A DNA stretch of 64,000 nucleotides from the NCBI GenBank assembly GCA_965198045.1, contig CBDAOL010000003.1, positions 21,189-85,188 of the forward strand, given 5' to 3'. The position numbers and the translations under genes were made by a program. This DNA is from CBDDEC01 sp965198045 (lineage in GTDB: Bacteria; Chloroflexota; Dehalococcoidia; UBA2979). The stretch's first letter is position 1, and the number at the start of each line of letters is the position of its first letter. Of the stretch, positions 59,636 to 64,000 are shown in pieces. The notes beneath the pieces are model-generated. The model did no database searches and was not told where the DNA came from. It saw only the letters and a program-made list of their open reading frames with translations.

Positions 59636-60669
59636 GCTTCGTCGCCCTCGCTCCCGTCGAGCGGCGTGCGGTCGCGCCGGATCGCGATGGCGGCGACGCC
59701 GCCGAGGACGAGCAGCGCGACGATCGCGCCGACGACAGCGCCGGTGCGCTCGGTCAGGGGCAGCACCGCTCGCTCGCCCGAGAGCCCCTCGAGCTCCGCG
59801 AGCAGCGCTTCGCCAGCGCGCGCCGGCTCGTCGCGGACCGCCGTCAACAGCCGCTCACCCTTGAGCGCGCCGCCCAGCAGCACGTCATCGCCACGGCTGG
59901 CGCCTTCGAGCGCGTCGAGCCCGCGTACGAAGCGGGGCGGGACGCGTAGCTCCATCAACTCGGTGGCAACCGGCGCGGTCAGGCGCACGCGGTAGTCGTC
60001 CTCGGCGAGGTCGTAGGCGACCAGGTACTGCGTGCGCAGCAGTGTGGCGCCGGGTCGGAGCGGGATCGCGGCCTGTATCACCTGACCATCGTGCCGGTAG
60101 TCGCCGTCACCCGCATCCTCGCCGGTTGCCTCGATCGTACCGTCGAGGACCGGCAACGTGACCGTGACGCCGTCCTCGCCGCCGATGTAGATGCGATCCG
60201 TCGGGTTCTCGACAATGTCGTCGCGCACGATCAGCAGCTCGCCGAGACCTCGATCGATCGCGAGCAGGGTCGCCGAGGTCGAGCTGATCGTGAGGTCTGG
60301 CCGTTCGCTCGTGGTCTCGAAGACGACGAAGTCGTGCTCGGCGGTCTGCTCCTCGGGCGTCAGGATCACCGCATCGCCGAGGTAGCGGATGCCCTGGTAG
60401 CTCATGAGCGGGATGAACGTCAGCCGGCCGTCGGCCGGCACCTCGAACTCGTAGCGACCATCCTCGAGCGTGGTCTGCGCGACCGGGGTGACGGTCGCCC
60501 CGTCGAGGGCGAGCAGCGTGACCTCGAGGCCGTCCGGGACGCTGGCGCCGGCCGTCCCGGGCGTGACCGCACCGGAGATGCGGCCCTCAGACGTCTGCGC
60601 CGCTGCGCCGGTCACCGCGACCGTTGTTGCCGCGAATGTGGCGATGAGGAGCACGGCGGCGGCCCTCAT
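59632..60669 (-). CDS. Secreted Ig-like protein with C-terminal membrane anchor, in ccm operon
   Basis: 345 residues from ATG 60669. A signal peptide (VLLIATFAATTVAVTGAAAQ), a carboxypeptidase-regulatory-like sandwich (RISGAVTPGTAGASVPDGLEVTLLALDG), a second beta-rich region with paired LTISSTSATLLAIDRGLGELLIV, and a C-terminal membrane helix (AVVGAIVALLVLGGVAAIAIRRDR). This is not one of the standard CcmA-I proteins. It is translationally coupled on both sides (TGATG with the 21-codon gene, ATGA with ccmA), so a role in the maturation complex, perhaps replacing CcmI, is plausible. Confidence 0.8.
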   Translation of the reverse strand: MRAAAVLLIATFAATTVAVTGAAAQTSEGRISGAVTPGTAGASVPDGLEVTLLALDGATVTPVAQTTLEDGRYEFEVPADGRLTFIPLMSYQGIRYLGDAVILTPEEQTAEHDFVVFETTSERPDLTISSTSATLLAIDRGLGELLIVRDDIVENPTDRIYIGGEDGVTVTLPVLDGTIEATGEDAGDGDYRHDGQVIQAAIPLRPGATLLRTQYLVAYDLAEDDYRVRLTAPVATELMELRVPPRFVRGLDALEGASRGDDVLLGGALKGERLLTAVRDEPARAGEALLAELEGLSGERAVLPLTERTGAVVGAIVALLVLGGVAAIAIRRDRTPLDGSEGDEA

Positions 60670-60734
60670 CACCCGGGCCAGACGACGTAACCCGCGACCA
60701 GGACGAGCACGACGGCGAGCAGGACCCACTCCAT
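60669..60734 (-). CDS. 21-residue single-span membrane microprotein in ccm operon
   Basis: ATG 60734 to TGA 60669-60671: MEWVLLAVVLVLVAGYVVWPG, a complete short transmembrane helix ending in a WPG turn. The start shares one base with the ccmH stop (TAATG) and the stop shares one base with the start of the Ig-like gene (TGATG), so it fills the operon exactly. It looks like the N-terminal anchor of CcmI (hydrophobic helix ending in VxWP) without the rest. Confidence 0.6.
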   Translation of the reverse strand: MEWVLLAVVLVLVAGYVVWPG

Positions 60735-61210
60735 TAGGCCGGATCCTCGTCGGCCCGGCTACCTCGGCCCGAGGCTCCCAGACGCAGGCGCCAGAGGAAG
60801 AACGCGCCCAGCGCGGCGACTCCCACGATCGAGCCGCCGACCCAGCCGAACAGCAGCAGGTTGAACCCCTCGCGCGGCAGCTCGGCCAGCACGCGCTCGC
60901 CGTAGCGCGCGGAGAAGCCAAAGATGATCTCGTCGGGATCGTCCCCCGACATCAGCCGGTCGCGGATGACCTGCTTCATGTCCCGGCAAATCGCCAGCTC
61001 GCAAACGTCCAGGCGCTTGTTGGTGCACTGCGGGCAGAGCAGCTGCTGCTCGATCTGCAGCGCTTGCGCTTCGAGCTCCGCGCCACCTGGCGGCTCCTGT
61101 GCGACGGCGCGCGGAGCGTGCGAGGCGACGACGACTGCCACGAGGAGCACGGCGACCGCCGCGGTGAGCAACAGCGGCACGCGGAGCCTCGTCGTCACGC
61201 GCGCGGACAT
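60734..61210 (-). CDS. ccmH: Cytochrome c-type biogenesis protein CcmH
   Basis: 158 residues from ATG 61210. Signal/anchor helix (RVPLLLTAAVAVLLVAVVVA), then the thiol-redox motif LLCPQC of the LRCxxC type, the three-helix bundle (DVCELAICRDMKQVIRDRLMSGDDPDEIIFGFSARYGERVL) and a C-terminal membrane helix. CcmH helps keep apocytochrome c thiols reduced and presents them to CcmF. Two bases separate it from ccmF. Confidence 0.95.
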   Translation of the reverse strand: MSARVTTRLRVPLLLTAAVAVLLVAVVVASHAPRAVAQEPPGGAELEAQALQIEQQLLCPQCTNKRLDVCELAICRDMKQVIRDRLMSGDDPDEIIFGFSARYGERVLAELPREGFNLLLFGWVGGSIVGVAALGAFFLWRLRLGASGRGSRADEDPA

Positions 61211-61212
61211 CG

Positions 61213-63210
61213 TCACGCCCGTTCGGCCGCGGCGGGCGCTTCGCGACGCACCGGGGCCGGCGAGGACAGTGGGGCGAAGGTCAGGAAGGCGCCGACGGCG
61301 AAGATCGCGCCGCCCAGCCACAACCAGCGCACCAGGGGATTGATGAAGCCCTGCAGCTCGACCGTGCCATCCGACTGGCCCTGCAGGAACGTGTACAGGT
61401 CCTCACGCCAGCCGCCCAGGATCGACACCATCGCCGTCGGCTGCTCCGGGAAGTTGCGGAAGAAGCGCTGTCCGGGCTCCAGCGTCCCGACCACCTCGTC
61501 GCCGCGGCGCACCGTCACGAGGGCGACGCGCTCCGCGCCGATCCCGTTGACGTTCGGGTTGCGCTCCTCGAGGCCCTCGAACGTGAGTTCGTAGCGGCCG
61601 ACCTCGAACGATTCACCGGGGGCCAGCACGGCGCGGACCTGCTCCTGGTAGACCGTGGACGCCACGATTGCGATGGCCATCACGGCCACGCCGACATGGA
61701 CGAGGTACCCGCCGTACCGCTGCTGGTCTCGCGGAAAGAGGCTGGCGAACGCGACCGCCCAGTTGCGGCCGCTCGCGCGTCGCCGCCCTCGTGCGCCGGC
61801 CCAGTACTCGCGCCCGGTCATCGCCAGGATCGAGATCGCCGCAGCGACCGTCGCGAGGGCGAATGGGTCGCCCAGTCCGAGCACCGCGAGGGCGATGGTG
61901 GCCACGAGCGTGAGCGCAGCCGGGACGCGCACACGGCGCGCGATCGACGCGGGCGTAGCTCGACGCCACGGCAGCGCGGTGGTGACCGCGATCAGCGCGA
62001 GCATCGCGATCAGGAGCGGCCCGACGACGTCGTCGAAGAAGGGCGGACCGACGGTGATGCGGACGCCCTCGATCAGCTCGCTGAAGACCGGGAAGAGCGT
62101 GCCTCCGAGGATCACGAGCGCGATCGCGATGAAGACGTACGAGTTCACGATCAGCCCGGTCTCGCGCGATAGCAGCGACTCGTACTCGTACTCGCCGCGG
62201 AGGACGGGCAGCCGCCAGATGATAAGGGCGACCGACGCGAGCAGCGTGAGCGCGAGCAGGCCGAGGAAGTACGGCCCGACGTCAGACTGCGCGAACGAGT
62301 GCACCGAGGCGACGAGGCCGCTGCGCACGTTGAACGTGCCAAAGACGGCGAGCGCGAAGGCGGCGAAGACCAGCACGAGGTTCCAGAGCTTCAGCATGCC
62401 TCGACGTTCCTGCACGGCCACCGTGTGCAGGAACGCGATCAGCGGTAGCAGCGGCAGGATCGCGGAGTTCTCGACCGGGTCCCACCCCCAGTATCCGCCC
62501 CATCCGAGCACGGTGTAGGCCCACGACCCGCCGAGGAGGTTGCCGACGCCGAGTACGAGGAACGAGACGAGGGCCCAGATGCGCGCGTGGCGGATCCACT
62601 CGCCATCGACGCGGCCAGCGAGGAGCGCCGCGGCGCCCAGCGCGAAGGGGATCGTGGTGCTGGTCAGGCCCGTCAGCAGCATTGGTGGGTGTATGAGCAT
62701 GCCCGGGTCGACGAGCAGCGGGTTCAACCCGACGCCATCCGGCGGCTCAACCGGGCTCAGTTCGAACGGCGAAGCCATGAACACGAGCGCGAACAGGAAC
62801 GTGGCGAGGACGGCGCCCATGGTCGCGACCGCGTGCGGCGCAGCCCACGGGATCTTCGGCACGGTCCAGAGCGTGGCCCCGGCCATGAACAGCGACATCG
62901 TCCACGTCCAGAACAACAGCGAGCCGGGCTGACCGCTGTAGATCGACGCCCACTTCATGTGCGCCTGCATCTCGCTCGACGAGACGTTGGCGACGTGAGC
63001 GATGGCGAAGTCGTTGGCCAGCAGCGCGTAGGCAAGGGCGATCACCGCCGTCGTGGTGAGGCCCGCGGCGGCGATGAGCGCTCGGCGTCCCACACGCACG
63101 CCCGAGGCGCGCCGCGCGCGCTGACCGTACGTCGACGCACCCACCGCGACGAGCGAGGCGGCAAACGCAGCGAGGATGGCGGACGCGCCGATGGTAGCGA
63201 GCGGATTCAT
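61213..63210 (-). CDS. ccmF: Cytochrome c heme lyase CcmF
   Basis: 665 residues with about 14-15 membrane helices. The WWD heme-handling domain is GWGGYWGWDPVENSAILPLL; flanking His residues are in IHPPMLLTG and AFLHTVAVQERRG, and VHSFAQSDVGPYF follows. C-terminal periplasmic domain RYELTFEGLEERNPNVNGIGAERVALVTV. CcmF with CcmH attaches heme to the CxxCH motif of apocytochrome c. Start ATG is 21 bases after the ccmE stop. Confidence 0.96.
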   Translation of the reverse strand: MNPLATIGASAILAAFAASLVAVGASTYGQRARRASGVRVGRRALIAAAGLTTTAVIALAYALLANDFAIAHVANVSSSEMQAHMKWASIYSGQPGSLLFWTWTMSLFMAGATLWTVPKIPWAAPHAVATMGAVLATFLFALVFMASPFELSPVEPPDGVGLNPLLVDPGMLIHPPMLLTGLTSTTIPFALGAAALLAGRVDGEWIRHARIWALVSFLVLGVGNLLGGSWAYTVLGWGGYWGWDPVENSAILPLLPLIAFLHTVAVQERRGMLKLWNLVLVFAAFALAVFGTFNVRSGLVASVHSFAQSDVGPYFLGLLALTLLASVALIIWRLPVLRGEYEYESLLSRETGLIVNSYVFIAIALVILGGTLFPVFSELIEGVRITVGPPFFDDVVGPLLIAMLALIAVTTALPWRRATPASIARRVRVPAALTLVATIALAVLGLGDPFALATVAAAISILAMTGREYWAGARGRRRASGRNWAVAFASLFPRDQQRYGGYLVHVGVAVMAIAIVASTVYQEQVRAVLAPGESFEVGRYELTFEGLEERNPNVNGIGAERVALVTVRRGDEVVGTLEPGQRFFRNFPEQPTAMVSILGGWREDLYTFLQGQSDGTVELQGFINPLVRWLWLGGAIFAVGAFLTFAPLSSPAPVRREAPAAAERA

Positions 63211-63231
63211 CGCCGGCCGCTCCGGCGCTCG

Positions 63232-63741
63232 CTACTCCTCATCGATGAAGTGCGAGCTGATCGAGTCCTCCGGCGGGCGCTCGGAGAAGAACTCATTCTC
63301 GTGCTTGATGATGACCTGGTCCGCGCGGATCGCGCCGGCTGCGCTCGCCTCGCCCTCGACGATGACGAGGGCGTAAGGGCCGAACAGGTTGGGCACCACG
63401 CCGTTGGGATAGCTCACCTCGACACGGTCGCCGCGATCGCCCTCGATCGTGAACGCGACCGGGCGGCCACTCTGCTCGACGATCGAACCCTCCACGACTC
63501 GTCCCGCGACGCGGTAGCGCTGGCCGACGGGCGCGTCCTCCGCAAGGAACTCGTGCGGCTCGAGGTAGAACGACAACGCCGGTCCGAGCGCCTGGATCGC
63601 CAGCACCACGATCGCCACTGTCGCTACCAGGAACAGCGCGGCGAGGCGTGCTCGGCGGTCGCTCATCAGCAGGCGCACCCGCCGCGACAGCGGGGGACGC
63701 TGCGACGGGCTCGAGGGCGACGCGGGCGTCGAGGTGCTCAT
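63232..63741 (-). CDS. ccmE: Heme chaperone CcmE
   Basis: 169 residues: one membrane helix (about 32-54) and the OB-fold domain (EPHEFLAEDAPVGQRYRVAGRVVEGSIV, VSYPNGVVPNLFGPYALVIVEGE). The heme-binding His is in VIIKHENEFF; the downstream Tyr of the usual HxxxY motif is Phe here. It carries heme from CcmC to CcmF. Its ATG overlaps the stop of the upstream thioredoxin-like gene (ATGA). Confidence 0.95.
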   Translation of the reverse strand: MSTSTPASPSSPSQRPPLSRRVRLLMSDRRARLAALFLVATVAIVVLAIQALGPALSFYLEPHEFLAEDAPVGQRYRVAGRVVEGSIVEQSGRPVAFTIEGDRGDRVEVSYPNGVVPNLFGPYALVIVEGEASAAGAIRADQVIIKHENEFFSERPPEDSISSHFIDEE

Positions 63742-64000
63742 GAGCGGTCGCTCCCGGGGCTGATCGCCTCCAGCTGGGTGCGTAGCGCCTCCTTGTCGAG
63801 GTCTCCGCTATAGCGAGCGCTCAGGTCGAATCCGGGGTGCACGAAGAACGCCTCCGGCAGCTGCGCCACACCGTAGTTGAGGTAGACGGACCCTTGCTCG
63901 TCACGAGCGGTGGTGAACGTCAGCCCGTGGCGATCGACGAACCGCTGCGCGTCCGAGGGGTTGTCGAGGATGTTGATGCCGATGAACTCGTACCCCCGCG
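63738..64000 (-). CDS. ccmG: CcmG/DsbE-like thiol-disulfide protein, C-terminal part (cut by window)
   Basis: The frame is open from the right window edge to TGA 63738-63740. The visible 87 residues read like the C-terminal half of a TlpA/CcmG thioredoxin fold: FIGINILDNPSDAQRFVDR, then the cis-Pro strand YGVAQLPEAFFV and a final helix. The CxxC active site lies outside the window. Its position directly before ccmE, with an ATGA overlap, supports a role as the reductant of apocytochrome c or CcmH. Confidence 0.85.
   Translation of the reverse strand, partial: RGYEFIGINILDNPSDAQRFVDRHGLTFTTARDEQGSVYLNYGVAQLPEAFFVHPGFDLSARYSGDLDKEALRTQLEAISPGSDRS

Overview
The window looks like a GC-rich (roughly two-thirds G+C by eye) chromosomal segment of a Chloroflexota bacterium. 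Support for this is indirect: a system I cytochrome c maturation operon beside ctaA/ctaB, secreted and lipoproteins with long Pro/Thr/Ser/Ala linkers, Gram-positive-type LexA-like operators, and an accessory gene set (flavin-dependent LLM monooxygenases, short-chain dehydrogenases, an enolase-superfamily enzyme, family III CoA-transferase) of the kind expanded in SAR202/Dehalococcoidia-like lineages. I cannot place it further without a phylogeny.

Layout. 1-9.4 kb: a methyltransferase tail, a ferredoxin fused through two membrane segments to a nuclease-fold-like domain, a putative SOS-controlled unit (small membrane ORF, DinB, DUF488), then a minus-strand run of serS, NUDIX, broken HAD, SRPBCC and lysS, and greA. 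9.6-18 kb: HtrA protease, GH18-like membrane protein, rsmD-coaD, a coiled-coil protein, a hydrolase and leuS. 18-28.7 kb: PQQ sugar dehydrogenase, fluoride channel, lipid/acyl-CoA type enzymes and several broken genes. 29-33 kb: a three-gene operon (aminotransferase; cytidylyltransferase fused to a CobD/HisC-like PLP domain; LicD-like phosphotransferase) that looks like a surface phospho-aminoalcohol or aminophosphonate decoration pathway. 34-41 kb: a catabolic island (amidohydrolase, SDR, LLM monooxygenase, Gfo/Idh/MocA, broken enolase-superfamily enzyme). 41-50 kb: MMPL transporter, DUF2182-DUF1326 pair, tRNA-Ala, typA, broken M23 peptidase. 50-55 kb: CoA-transferase, rsmG, a second GreA-type protein with an extra N-terminal domain, and a two-gene ABC exporter. 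55-64 kb: ctaB, ctaA and a tightly overlapped ccm operon running off the right edge.

A recurrent feature is gene decay. At least eight accessory genes carry single-base frameshifts, in-frame TAG stops, internal deletions or fused remnants, while the aminoacyl-tRNA synthetases, ccm genes and most housekeeping genes are intact. This may be real pseudogenisation or residual assembly indels; both explanations are kept open.

The observations most worth following are: the cytidylyltransferase/CobD-LicD operon; the LexA-like operator and strong promoter in front of a 50-codon membrane ORF and dinB; the swap of catalytic tip residues between the two GreA paralogues; the ferredoxin-membrane-nuclease-fold fusion; and a 21-residue membrane microprotein coupled inside the ccm operon.
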